Origin: Desulfobacteraceae bacterium
GTDB lineage: Bacteria; Desulfobacterota; Desulfobacteria; Desulfobacterales; JALSRD01
Reading direction: 5' to 3'
Assembly: GCA_027061725.1 (NCBI GenBank)
Contig: JAMOVG010000233.1
Coordinates: forward strand, 1 to 38,396
DNA: 38,396 nucleotides
Positions 24,327 to 32,874 of the stretch are shown one piece after another. Made by a program: the position numbers and the translations under genes. Positions within the stretch are counted from its first letter, which is position 1. Every line of letters begins with the position of its first letter. The notes below the pieces were generated by a model, which had not been told where the DNA came from, did not search any database, and was given only the letters and a program-made list of their open reading frames with translations.

Positions 24327-26150
24327 ATGGGCAGGATCCGGATACTTCCCGAAGTGGTGTCCAACAAGATTGCCGCCGGCGAGGTGGTGGAACGCCCGGC
24401 CTCGGTGGTCAAGGAACTGGTGGAAAACGCCCTGGACGCCGGCAGCGACCGCATTCGCATTGAGGTGGAAAAGGGCGGCCGCAGTCTCATCCGGGTGTCC
24501 GACAACGGCTGCGGCATGAGCCGCGACGACGCGCTGCTGTCCCTGGAACGTTACGCCACCAGCAAAATCGCCAGCGACCGGGATCTGTTTGCCATTCGCA
24601 CCCTGGGGTTTCGCGGCGAAGCCCTGCCCAGCATCGCCTCGGTGTCGCGCTTCACCCTGCTGACCCGCGAGGCCGAGGCGGCCGTGGGCACCCGCATTCA
24701 GGTGGACGGCGGAACGCTGCGCGATGTGCGCGACACCGGCGCCCCGGCGGGCACCATGATCAGCGTGCAGCGGCTGTTCTTCAACACCCCCGCCCGCCGC
24801 AAATTTCTCAAGACCGTCAACACCGAGATGGGGCACATTGCCGACACCGTCAGCCGGATGGCCCTGGCGCGCTCCGGCACACGCTTCACCCTGGTGCACA
24901 ACGGCCGCACCGTCAAAGACTGGCCGGCAGCGGACGACGGCGCACGCCGCGTGGCCGACGTGCTGGGCGGTGATGTGCGGCCTCATCTGGTGCCTGTCGC
25001 CGGCCGCAATCCCTGCGCGTCTCTTTCCGGATGGGTCTGCACCTCGCGGGTCAGCCGGGCCACCTCCCGCGGGATATTCGTGTTCGTCAACGGACGCTTC
25101 GTTTACGACCGCAGCGTGCAGCACGCCCTGTCCGAGGGGTTTCGGGGACGCCTGATGAAGGGGCAGTATCCCGTGGCCGTCCTTTTTATAAGCGTGCCCT
25201 TCGACCAGGTGGACGTCAATGTGCACCCGGCCAAGCACCAGGTGCGCTTCGCCCGCCAGCGCGATATCCACGAACTGGTGGCGCAGACAGTGGCCGAAGC
25301 CCTATCCCGGGCGGAAAGGCCGCGTTTTGTTTCCCCCGGAGCACCTTCCGCGCCGCACACGGACGCACCCCGCGTGGCAGACCCGGAGCCGGTCTACGGA
25401 CAACGCGGCAGGGAGGGCGGGGCGCTGGAGGCGGAAAAGCCACCGCCGCCGGACGGTTTCTCCCTGCCGGGACATGGGGGGGCTCCGCCGGGTGCGCCGG
25501 TACCGGCTGCGCCGCCGGCGGATGCGACCGGCGGGCAGGCGGACCTGTGGCCCCGTGGTTTTTTTTCGGAGCTGCGCATCATCGGCCAGTTCCAGGACAC
25601 CTATATCCTCTGCGAAGCGCCCGGACAGCTGGTGCTCATCGACCAGCACGCCGCCCATGAACGCATCTACTACGAGGAGCTGCGGGACAGCGCCGGCCGT
25701 CGACGGCCCGCCGCCCAGATGCTGGCGTTGCCCGAAAAGGTTGAGCTGGACCACACCGAAGCCGCCCTCCTGCAGCCGCTGTTGCGGGAGCTGTCCCGCG
25801 CCGGGCTCGACATCGAACCTTTCGGCGGCACGACTTTCGTCATCCGCGCCGTTCCCCAGCTGCTGACCGGTGTCGATCTGGCCCCCGTACTGCGGGAGAT
25901 GGCGGAAAGAATGGCCGCCGAGGGGGCGATGCCTGAAGCCGGCCGCCTGGTGGACGGCTGTCTCAAGGTCATGGCGTGCCACGGCGCCATCCGCGCCAAC
26001 CAGCGCCTGGCCCCGGCACAAATCGGGGCCCTGCTGCAGCGCCTGGACGGCTGCCGTGATCCGGCGCACTGCCCCCACGGGCGACCAACCTATATCAGCC
26101 GGCCGCTCAGGGAGATCGAAAAGGCTTTCGGCCGCCTGAAAAAGTTATAG
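24327..26150 (+). CDS. mutL: DNA mismatch repair protein MutL (endonuclease type)
   Basis: Mismatch repair ATPase of 607 residues. The GHKL ATPase domain has NKIAAGEVVERP, DNGCGM and GFRGEALPSI, and the following domain has FVNGRFVYD and VDVNVHPAKHQVRF. A Pro/Ala-rich linker (about 330-420) leads to the C-terminal domain. There DQHAAHERIYYEE near residue 439 matches the endonuclease motif DQHAx2Ex4E, and ACHGAIRAN and CPHGRP complete the metal site, so this MutL should nick DNA itself and no MutH is expected. The start codon is one base after the preceding stop. Confidence 0.95.
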   Translation: MGRIRILPEVVSNKIAAGEVVERPASVVKELVENALDAGSDRIRIEVEKGGRSLIRVSDNGCGMSRDDALLSLERYATSKIASDRDLFAIRTLGFRGEALPSIASVSRFTLLTREAEAAVGTRIQVDGGTLRDVRDTGAPAGTMISVQRLFFNTPARRKFLKTVNTEMGHIADTVSRMALARSGTRFTLVHNGRTVKDWPAADDGARRVADVLGGDVRPHLVPVAGRNPCASLSGWVCTSRVSRATSRGIFVFVNGRFVYDRSVQHALSEGFRGRLMKGQYPVAVLFISVPFDQVDVNVHPAKHQVRFARQRDIHELVAQTVAEALSRAERPRFVSPGAPSAPHTDAPRVADPEPVYGQRGREGGALEAEKPPPPDGFSLPGHGGAPPGAPVPAAPPADATGGQADLWPRGFFSELRIIGQFQDTYILCEAPGQLVLIDQHAAHERIYYEELRDSAGRRRPAAQMLALPEKVELDHTEAALLQPLLRELSRAGLDIEPFGGTTFVIRAVPQLLTGVDLAPVLREMAERMAAEGAMPEAGRLVDGCLKVMACHGAIRANQRLAPAQIGALLQRLDGCRDPAHCPHGRPTYISRPLREIEKAFGRLKKL

Positions 26151-26168
26151 GAGTGCTTTAAAAAACCC

Positions 26169-26197
26169 TTGACAACCCGAACAGGGCTCATTAAAGT
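26169..26197 (+). promoter_or_regulatory. Sigma-70-type promoter for porin 1
   Basis: TTGACA at 26169-26174, a 17-base spacer and TAAAGT at 26192-26197. The 5' leader would be about 160 bases, unusually long. Confidence 0.7.
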
Positions 26198-26210
26198 GCA
26201 ACTGCATTGT

Positions 26211-26336
26211 CCCGTTGTGGGGAAAGTTGCGCCCCGACGGGGGTGACGCCCACTAAGGAAAGGAGGTGACGAGGAGCGCTTTTCGTTGTTTGGCAGTACA
26301 GAATTATCAGGTGAAGTCAAAATTATCAGGTAAAGT
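26211..26336 (+). promoter_or_regulatory. Structured porin 1 leader with orphan Shine-Dalgarno and direct repeats
   Basis: From 5' to 3': a hairpin CCCGT..GGGG/CCCC..ACGGG (26211-26241); AAAGGAGGTGA (26259-26269), a full match to the 16S rRNA 3' end with no gene at normal distance; and a 16-base direct repeat AATTATCAGGTRAAGT at 26302-26317 and 26321-26336 (15 of 16 identical). A 15-codon ORF starting TTG at 26286, behind GAGGAG, ends inside the second repeat. Confidence 0.55.
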
Positions 26337-26365
26337 GTTAACCCCAGACAAAGAGGAAAATGAAG

Positions 26366-27562
26366 ATGAAAAAATTATTCGTGATTTTTGCGGCTCTGGC
26401 CCTGGTGGCTTCCGCCATTCCGGCCATGGCAGCTACTGACTGGGATTTTTATGGTAGCGCCCGTATGGCAACATGGTATCAGGACGGCGAAGCTCCGGCA
26501 CTGTATAATGCCCATGACAACGGCAATATGAATGAAAGCGATTCCGAGCTGACCTGGACGCTGCAGGGCAACTCCCGTATTGGCGCCAAGGTGAAACACG
26601 GTACTGTGAGCGGTTACTTTGAATATGGTACCGGTATTAACCTGAGAAAACTGTATGCGACCTGGAAGCCCGAGAACGCCAGCTGGAGCCTGTTGGTCGG
26701 CCAGACTTACACCCCGCTCAACATTTTCTATTCCGGCCAGGTTTACGGTGTGGATGAAGGCCAGCTGTCCACCGGCCAGGCTTATAACGGTCGCCATGGC
26801 ATGATTCAGTTTGCCATCGACGGTTTCAAAATCGCGCTTGTCAACATTACCAAGGCCAGCAATCTGGGCGCCATGTTCCGTTCGGATCCCAACAGCCCGG
26901 AGCTGGATGCCCCCGGTGACGTGGATGTGTACCTGCCGAAAATTGAAGCCGCTTATCATTATGGCGCCGACCAGTTTTTCTTTGACGTGGTCGCCGGCTA
27001 CCAGACCTGGACCGTCGAGAACCCCAATGGTTTCGGCACCGACTTCACGGTTGATTCCTGGGTGTTCGGCGGTGGTGGTGGCGTGAACTTCGGCCCGGCC
27101 TACATCAAGGGCGCCGCTTACTACGGACAGAATATTGGCAACTACGGCATCTGGACCAACGCAAGCGGGTATTTCGGTGGCGTTACGCTGAAGGACAACG
27201 CCTACACCGGTCTTCTCGCCAGCGATGCAGCCAGCGCCATTGTTACGTACAACCAGGATGCCGCGGGCGGACTGAGCTACGACACCGAAGACACCAACTC
27301 GCTGAGCTTCATCGGTGTGGTGGGTTTCAAGGTCAACGATATGGTCAGCCTGGAAGCAGGCGGAAGCTATATCACCTATGACAACGACCTGTTCGTGGAC
27401 AATGCCACCGTGTACTCTTTCTATGCACAGGCTCCTCTCACGCTGGCCAAGGGCGTCTTCATCGTCCCTGAAGCTGGTTACTACAAGATTGACCAGCTGA
27501 CCAGTGGCCAGGACGGCGAAAGCTTCTGGTACTTTGGTGCCAAATGGCAGATCAACTTCTAA
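26366..27562 (+). CDS. Outer-membrane porin 1 (paralogue of porin 2)
   Basis: Predicted outer-membrane beta-barrel porin, 398 residues with signal peptide (cut after AMA, before ATDWDFYG). Alternating hydrophobic/hydrophilic strands, Gly- and aromatic-rich repeats and a final Phe (GAKWQINF) fit a trimeric general porin assembled by BamA. The ATG at 26366 gives 9 bases to GAGG; an ATG two codons earlier gives only 3, and the paralogue also starts MKKL. The gene is noticeably less GC-rich than its neighbours, as expected for high expression. About two thirds of residues match porin 2 at the N-terminus. The substrate is not predictable. Confidence 0.9.
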   Translation: MKKLFVIFAALALVASAIPAMAATDWDFYGSARMATWYQDGEAPALYNAHDNGNMNESDSELTWTLQGNSRIGAKVKHGTVSGYFEYGTGINLRKLYATWKPENASWSLLVGQTYTPLNIFYSGQVYGVDEGQLSTGQAYNGRHGMIQFAIDGFKIALVNITKASNLGAMFRSDPNSPELDAPGDVDVYLPKIEAAYHYGADQFFFDVVAGYQTWTVENPNGFGTDFTVDSWVFGGGGGVNFGPAYIKGAAYYGQNIGNYGIWTNASGYFGGVTLKDNAYTGLLASDAASAIVTYNQDAAGGLSYDTEDTNSLSFIGVVGFKVNDMVSLEAGGSYITYDNDLFVDNATVYSFYAQAPLTLAKGVFIVPEAGYYKIDQLTSGQDGESFWYFGAKWQINF

Positions 27563-27601
27563 TACCATTTAGAAATATGATCTGACGTTTCGCTGAAACA
27601 G

Positions 27602-27639
27602 AAAAGCCCCTTGGAATTTATTCCGAGGGGCTTTTTTTT
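27602..27639 (+). terminator. Strong intrinsic terminator of porin 1
   Basis: The 15-base arms AAAAGCCCCTTGGAA and TTCCGAGGGGCTTTT pair around the loop TTTA, with eight T at 27632-27639. It lies 40 bases after the porin stop. Confidence 0.93.
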
Positions 27640-28073
27640 ATCTATGTAAGTCTCGCCGTAGGCCTCGTCCAGGACCTTGCCGGGTTTTCCAAAATAGCTG
27701 CTACGGAATACCGCGCTTCGTGTGCGGATATGGCTACGCAATCGCTGTTGTCATTAAGTGGCGCGCGCTATACTCTATGAAAGATGCACAGGACGGGCTT
27801 TTGTGCAGGAATCGCGGCGCGGTATTGCTGCGATGCGGTTTCATCGACGGTTAGAAGACAGGTTCGGGGCGGCGTTCCGTGAGGCCTATAAAGCGGGCTT
27901 CGATCCCAAAGTTGTGGCCTGCTCGGCGACTGCCTGGAGATGGCGATCAAAACCATTAATTATTGGTGTGGCTGGGGCCTCCTGATGACGCCTGTGGACA
28001 ATGTGCTGTCTGGACGGGCAACGGTCAATAGGCAGACAGGGCTCCGACTTTGACCCGTTGGCCCCCTCTTGTA
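27640..28073. other. 434-base stretch without a convincing gene; possible gene remnant
   Basis: The open frame 27758-27985 (plus) is without a ribosome site and its end (SATAWRWRSKPLIIG) does not look protein-like. A sister frame continues from about 27920 with DCLEMAIKTINYWCGWGLL and MTPVDNVLSG. Together they could be a frameshifted fragment of a vanished gene (FREAYKAGFDPKVVA then the second frame). I cannot name the parent. No promoter or repeat was seen. Confidence 0.3.
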
Positions 28074-29780
28074 TTATTGCGTATTTGGTTTATTCTCACT
28101 TTTTTTTGCTGGCTTAAGCTCGTAAGCGATGACGGTGCACTTGGGTTTGGTGATGGCCGTGGAACCTTCGCTGATGACCACGGCAGCCACCAGTTCCTTG
28201 GCGCCGTCGTTGTCAAAGTCGCCCACGGCGAAATCGCGGATAAAGCCCGAGGTGGCCCGCGTACGCCAGTTGGAGGCCAGCCCCAGTCCGTCCCACACCA
28301 GGGAGTGAAAGGCGGTCTTGGTGAACACCCGGAAGGTCTCCAGCTTGCGGTGCGCCATTTCCTCGTTCTTGGCCACGATCACCTCGTTGGCGCCGTCGCC
28401 GGTAATGTCGGCCACCAGCAGGCGCATGGGAAAATACTGGATATTCTGCACCTGCCCCGGGTCGTTGATGCGCCGCAGGTAGTACAGGGTGCTGCCGCCG
28501 TAAATGTCCCCGGTGGTGGTCAGGCGTTTTCCCGCCCCGTTGATCACCTGGATGTGGTCGGCCTCGTCGAAAGCCAGGTAGGTGATGTGGCCGTCGTTGC
28601 GCACGTCGCCGGCGGCAAAGCCCATCAGGTTGATACTGCCCGAGAGCTTGAGGTGGGTCTGGGGCACGTACGCGCCGTTTTGCCAGGCCATCTCGTAGAT
28701 CGCCCCACCGAAGATGCCGTCGCGGCCGCGCTTCTGCCCGAAGAGCACGGGACCCCGGTCGGGCAGATCGGCCACTCGGAAATACCAGTGGGCGTCGGTG
28801 ACGGTGGCCTTGAACTGCTTCCCATCCCACTCGTAGACCCTTGAGACCAGCACGTTGCGCTGCCGGTTGAGGCTGGTGACGAAGATCTCGGGTGTGCCGT
28901 TGTCGTTGATGTCGGCCACATCCACGCCGATGAACACGTTGTCGTCGGCCTTGGGCAGCTGGTGGGCCTTGAAGAACTTGCGGTTCTGGCCGCGGTAGCA
29001 GATGACGTCGTCGGGCGTGATGATCACGGTTTCGATCAGGCCGTCGTTGTCCACGTCACCCAGCGCCAGGCCATTGAAGAGTACCTTGTAGTTGGCGCTT
29101 TTCCAGAAGCCGCGATAGGTGGAACTGGTGCCGCCGGTCATGATGAAGGGTGTGGCGGCGCCCTCGTTGGTGTTGCCCCCGAAGCCCTCCTGCTGCAGGA
29201 GCTTTTCGGGATGCGTGCCCATGGTGAGGCCCTCCTGGGCACCCGCGGCGGCGACTGCCGGGGCCTTAGCGGCCGGCGCTGCGGCCGGTGCCGCTCCGAC
29301 CCCGAAGACCCTGCGGTTGATTTCAGCGGCCAGCAGATCGATTTTGGGAATCACCTTGTCCATGCCGTCAGCCTGGCTGAAAAAGGTCATCGCCGGTGCC
29401 TCGGAGGCCACCTTGACCATGCGAGAGTCGATGCTCACGGACCCGCCCAGCACGGTCAGGCTGCCATAGAGCACATAGTCGGCCCCCAGGCGCCGGCCCA
29501 GGTCACGGGCCGTGGCGTCGGTGAGCGGGGCTGTTCCCGCCTCGCTCGCCACGGTGGCTGCATCGATCACGGTCACCTTGCCCGGCCGTGCCAGCCGCGA
29601 ACTAAGCATGTTGCCGATGCCGCGCTGAAGAAACGACAGATCCTTTTCGGCGTTGACCGTAAACGGCACGATGGCCACCTTTTCTTCGGCCGACCAAGCC
29701 GGCGGTACGATGACCAGCAGTGCCAGCAGCATGGCCGTCAGGCCCCAAAGACGATTGGTGTGACGAAAAAATGATTTCAA
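28074..29780 (-). CDS. Exported protein with CsgG/FlgO-like domain and FG-GAP repeats
   Basis: A 568-residue exported protein. After a signal peptide (about residues 1-31, ending AWSA) comes a domain beginning VAIVPFTVNAEKDLSFLQRG, with RLGADYVLYGSLTVLGGSVSIDSRMV, resembling the CsgG/FlgO-like fold of outer-membrane or periplasmic proteins. After an Ala/Pro linker (about 165-190) follow at least five FG-GAP/VCBS-like units: GDVDNDGLIE, ADINDNGTPE, GDVRNDGHIT, ADITGDGANE, GDFDNDGAKE, typical of calcium-binding beta-propellers. The start is TTG at 29780, chosen because AAGGGGGA precedes it; an ATG 19 codons upstream has none. It is 121 bases downstream of gatB, with a hairpin in between. Confidence 0.8.
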   Translation of the reverse strand: MKSFFRHTNRLWGLTAMLLALLVIVPPAWSAEEKVAIVPFTVNAEKDLSFLQRGIGNMLSSRLARPGKVTVIDAATVASEAGTAPLTDATARDLGRRLGADYVLYGSLTVLGGSVSIDSRMVKVASEAPAMTFFSQADGMDKVIPKIDLLAAEINRRVFGVGAAPAAAPAAKAPAVAAAGAQEGLTMGTHPEKLLQQEGFGGNTNEGAATPFIMTGGTSSTYRGFWKSANYKVLFNGLALGDVDNDGLIETVIITPDDVICYRGQNRKFFKAHQLPKADDNVFIGVDVADINDNGTPEIFVTSLNRQRNVLVSRVYEWDGKQFKATVTDAHWYFRVADLPDRGPVLFGQKRGRDGIFGGAIYEMAWQNGAYVPQTHLKLSGSINLMGFAAGDVRNDGHITYLAFDEADHIQVINGAGKRLTTTGDIYGGSTLYYLRRINDPGQVQNIQYFPMRLLVADITGDGANEVIVAKNEEMAHRKLETFRVFTKTAFHSLVWDGLGLASNWRTRATSGFIRDFAVGDFDNDGAKELVAAVVISEGSTAITKPKCTVIAYELKPAKKSENKPNTQ

Positions 29781-29815
29781 AGGTTTCCCCCTTTTAAGCC
29801 TGGTAACATCGGCCA

Positions 29816-29860
29816 CAGGCCTGCACGGACACCACAAGTTTTCCGAGTGTCCGTGGCCTG
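29816..29860 (-). repeat. Inverted repeat between gatB and the FG-GAP gene
   Basis: CAGGC plus CACGGACAC (29816-29832, with three unpaired bases CTG between) pairs with GTGTCCGTG and GCCTG (29847-29860), with a 14-base loop. It could end gatB transcripts in a rho-dependent way or protect mRNA; no T run follows. Confidence 0.5.
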
Positions 29861-29901
29861 GCGAAAATGCTATATTTTTCCCATCCCCTTGTGCCTGTTC
29901 C

Positions 29902-31329
29902 CTACTTCAGCCGCGCGCGCAGAATCTCGTTGACCATGCGGGGGTTGGCCCGGCCGCGGGTGATTTTCATGACCTGCCCCACGAAAAAACCCAGGATCTT
30001 GGTTTTGCCGGCCCGATAATCGGCCACCTGTGTGGGGTTGGCAGCCAGCACCTCGTCCACCGCCTTTTCGATGGCCGACGTGTCGGTGACCTGTACCAGG
30101 CCCTCTTCTTCCACGATCTGTCCGGCCGGCTTGCCGTCGGTGGCCATTTTTTCGAAGACGGTCTTGGCGATTTTCCCGCTGATAGTGCCCTTTTCGATGA
30201 GTTTCAGCAGCCCGGCCAGGTCCTCGGCCGACACGGGCGATTGATCGATGGGCAGGTCCCGGGTATGCAGCAGAGCGGTGAGCGATCCCATGATCCAGTT
30301 GGCGGCCTGCTTGGGATCCACGCCACAGCCGGTGCAGGCCTCGAAATAATCGGCGCTTTCGCGGTTGCCCGTCAGCTGGGCGGCCACGTCGGCCCCCAGC
30401 CCGTATTGACTGACGAAGCGCGCTTTTTTGGCATCCGGCAGCTCCGGAAGTGTGGCACACACCCGTTCGAGCCAATCCTCGTCAATCACCACTGGAAGCA
30501 GGTCGGGATCGGGGAAGTAGCGGTAATCGTGGGCTTCTTCTTTACCCCGCATGGAAAGGGTGCATCCCCGGTCCGGGTCCCACAGGCGGGTTTCCTGGAT
30601 GACCTCCCCACCGTCCAAGGCGATATCCCTCTGGCGGGCGATCTCATAGGAGAGCGCCTTTTCCACATGACGGAAAGAATTGAGATTCTTCAGCTCCGTG
30701 CGGGTGCCCAGCTCCCGACTGCCGGCGGGGCGGATGGAGATATTGGCATCGCAGCGGAAACTGCCCTCCTCCATGTTCCCGTCACAGATGCCCAGGTATC
30801 GCACCAGCGAGCGCAGCTTTCGCAGATAGGCACCGGCTTCTGCGGCCGATCGCATGTGCGGTTCACTGACGATTTCGATCAGCGGCACCCCTGTACGGTT
30901 GAAATCCACGCGGCTCACCGGCTGATCAGGATCGTGGATCAGCTTGCCGGCATCCTCTTCCATGTGAATGCGCGTAAGGCCGATGCGCTTGACTTCATCG
31001 CCGACCTCGATGTCCACGTTTCCGCCCTCGGCGATGGGCAGCTCGTACTGGGAGATCTGGTATCCCTTGGGGAGGTCGGGGTAGAAATAGTTCTTGCGTG
31101 CGAAACGACTCTCGGTGGTGATGTGGCAGCCGGTGGCCAGGGCCATGCGCAGGGCGTATTCCACCACCTGCCGGTTCAGCACCGGCAACACACCCGGCAT
31201 CCCCAGGCACACCGGGCAGACGTGGGTGTTGGGCGGCGCCCCGAAGGCGGTCGAGCAGCCGCAGAAGATTTTGGTACGGGTTTTCAGCTGGGCATGTACT
31301 TCGAGCCCGATGACGGCTTCGAATTGCAT
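29902..31329 (-). CDS. gatB: Aspartyl/glutamyl-tRNA amidotransferase subunit B
   Basis: Kinase-like and tRNA-binding subunit of GatCAB, 475 residues. It starts [17 protein letters not shown] and carries the zinc-site Cys in [10 protein letters not shown] and [57 protein letters not shown] and [14 protein letters not shown], and a YqeY-type tail with [24 protein letters not shown]. The start at 31329 gives the family length; the upstream 31 codons have no similarity. No good ribosome site is visible. It is apart from gatCA and transcribed the opposite way. Confidence 0.95.
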   Translation of the reverse strand: MQFEAVIGLEVHAQLKTRTKIFCGCSTAFGAPPNTHVCPVCLGMPGVLPVLNRQVVEYALRMALATGCHITTESRFARKNYFYPDLPKGYQISQYELPIAEGGNVDIEVGDEVKRIGLTRIHMEEDAGKLIHDPDQPVSRVDFNRTGVPLIEIVSEPHMRSAAEAGAYLRKLRSLVRYLGICDGNMEEGSFRCDANISIRPAGSRELGTRTELKNLNSFRHVEKALSYEIARQRDIALDGGEVIQETRLWDPDRGCTLSMRGKEEAHDYRYFPDPDLLPVVIDEDWLERVCATLPELPDAKKARFVSQYGLGADVAAQLTGNRESADYFEACTGCGVDPKQAANWIMGSLTALLHTRDLPIDQSPVSAEDLAGLLKLIEKGTISGKIAKTVFEKMATDGKPAGQIVEEEGLVQVTDTSAIEKAVDEVLAANPTQVADYRAGKTKILGFFVGQVMKITRGRANPRMVNEILRARLK

Positions 31330-31401
31330 GTGCAGACCAATCCAGTTTTTTGGTATAGCAGGCCGGGTGTATGACCCCGGCATGAAGGCCCCTGAGAAAA
31401 C

Positions 31402-31420
31402 GGGAGCGTATGCTTCCCGC
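31402..31420 (-). promoter_or_regulatory. Hairpin in the gatB leader
   Basis: CGGGA-GC and GC-T-TCCCG (31401-31419) form a short stem between the start codons of gatB and porin 2. The role is unknown. Confidence 0.3.
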
Positions 31421-31432
31421 ATAATTTGGATC

Positions 31433-31461
31433 TTGACAAGTTTCGTATTCTGCGAGAAAAT
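31433..31461 (+). promoter_or_regulatory. Promoter for porin 2
   Basis: TTGACA at 31433-31438, a 17-base spacer and GAAAAT at 31456-31461. The leader is about 65 bases. The -10 matches the consensus at four of six positions. Confidence 0.6.
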
Positions 31462-31475
31462 AATTTGAACGTCAA
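31447..31475 (-). promoter_or_regulatory. Divergent promoter for gatB overlapping the porin 2 promoter
   Basis: On the minus strand TTGACG (31475-31470), a 17-base spacer and CAGAAT (31452-31447). It overlaps the porin 2 promoter, so the two might interfere. Confidence 0.4.
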
Positions 31476-31530
31476 GGGATTTGTATCACGTCCGGAGCGT
31501 CCCGCCAATCCCCCCCAAAAGGAGATTTCG

Positions 31531-32733
31531 ATGAAAAAGTTATCGATTGTGATTCTCATTCTCTTGATGGCCGCTCCCACCATGGCGGCGGATTGGAACT
31601 TTTACGGTAATGCGCGCATGGGCACATGGTACGAGAGCGGTAAGGCGGCGGCCCTGTTCAATCCCCATGACAACGGAAACCTGAACGAAAGGGACAACGA
31701 ACTCACCTGGGAAATAGCCGGCAACTCCCGCATCGGCGCCAAGGTCCAGCACGGCAACGTCGAGGGGGTCTTCGAGTACGGCACAGGCGTCAACTTGCGG
31801 CACCTTTATGCCAAGTGGACGCCCAACGGACCTGACAGCTGGTATATACTGGTGGGTCAGACCTACACGCCGATTTCCAGTTTTTTCATCTCCAACCAGG
31901 TCTATTTTGAAGATGAAGACATGGATGCCGAGGGCATTCCGTACATTGGCCGCAGGCCCCAGATCCAGCTTGGCTACAAGGGGCTGACGGTAGCCTTTAT
32001 CCAGACGACGGGCACCGACAACAAGGGAACCCTTTATCCCAATGCCGACGGTTCTTTCGATTTCAATGCCGGCGTGGGACTCCCCGGTGACATAGACGTG
32101 TGGCTGCCCAAGTTCGAGGCGCTGTATCATCTCATGCTGGGCCCGAACTTCATGGGGGACCTTTACGGCGGCTACCAGACCTGGCGCATCTCCAATCCCC
32201 TCGGCGGGGGCAGTGACCTCAACGTGAACGCCTACATCGTCGGTGGTGCCGGAAACGTTACTTTCGGGCCGATGTATTTCCGGGCCCAGGTGAGCTACGG
32301 CCAGAACTGGGGCGACTACGGCGCCTATGACAACGGCTTGCAGTATTGGGGCATGCCCATGACCAGCGGCGCGGCTCCGGCGCTGGCACAGGACGCCAGC
32401 CACTCGGTGCTGACCCTCAACCTGGACGCCGCCGGAAATCCCTCCTACGACATCCAGAACACGTACACTTTCGGTGTCGTCGGCCTCGTAGGATACAAAC
32501 TCAACGACCGCTTCGAATTCGAGTTCGGCACGGGCTACCTGCAGCACGACAACGATTATTTCATCAACAAGGCCAAGCTGAACGTCTACTACCTGAATAC
32601 CACTATTACACTGGCCAAGGGTGTATTCATCGTTCCGGAAGTCGGCTACTACGATCTGCACGACCGCCTGGATTCCGATCGCGACGCCGAGAGTTTTTGG
32701 TACGCGGGCGCCAAATGGCAGATCAACTTTTAA
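31531..32733 (+). CDS. Outer-membrane porin 2 (paralogue of porin 1)
   Basis: Predicted outer-membrane porin of 400 residues, cleaved after MAA before DWNFYGNARM. The N-terminal strands align with porin 1 (DWNFYG, HDNGNLNERDNELTW, GNSRIGAKV, FEYGTGVNLRHLYA, VGQTYTP), and the C-terminus is again GAKWQINF. Loops differ (for example 130-190), so pore selectivity may differ. The ATG follows AAAAGGAGA. The leader is short, unlike that of porin 1. It is more GC-rich than porin 1. Confidence 0.9.
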   Translation: MKKLSIVILILLMAAPTMAADWNFYGNARMGTWYESGKAAALFNPHDNGNLNERDNELTWEIAGNSRIGAKVQHGNVEGVFEYGTGVNLRHLYAKWTPNGPDSWYILVGQTYTPISSFFISNQVYFEDEDMDAEGIPYIGRRPQIQLGYKGLTVAFIQTTGTDNKGTLYPNADGSFDFNAGVGLPGDIDVWLPKFEALYHLMLGPNFMGDLYGGYQTWRISNPLGGGSDLNVNAYIVGGAGNVTFGPMYFRAQVSYGQNWGDYGAYDNGLQYWGMPMTSGAAPALAQDASHSVLTLNLDAAGNPSYDIQNTYTFGVVGLVGYKLNDRFEFEFGTGYLQHDNDYFINKAKLNVYYLNTTITLAKGVFIVPEVGYYDLHDRLDSDRDAESFWYAGAKWQINF

Positions 32734-32761
32734 TCGATGCCGTTTTCATGACGAACAAACA

Positions 32762-32785
32762 AACCCGGGGATACCTGGGTTTTTT
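32762..32785 (+). terminator. Intrinsic terminator of porin 2
   Basis: AACCCGGG and CCTGGGTT pair around the loop GATA, followed by four T beyond the stem. It starts 28 bases after the stop codon. Confidence 0.88.
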
Positions 32786-32874
32786 GTTGGCAATCAGCTG
32801 TCAGGCGCCAGCAATCGGCCTATCCGGCGGCATTTTTCCGGCCAACAGCTGGACCTGAGCGTTTTTTTAATGCC

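Noticed and set aside
26266-26440. GTG-initiated frame through the porin 1 leader
   Set aside because: It runs into the porin gene in the wrong frame and its composition does not look protein-like; only a short leader peptide is conceivable.
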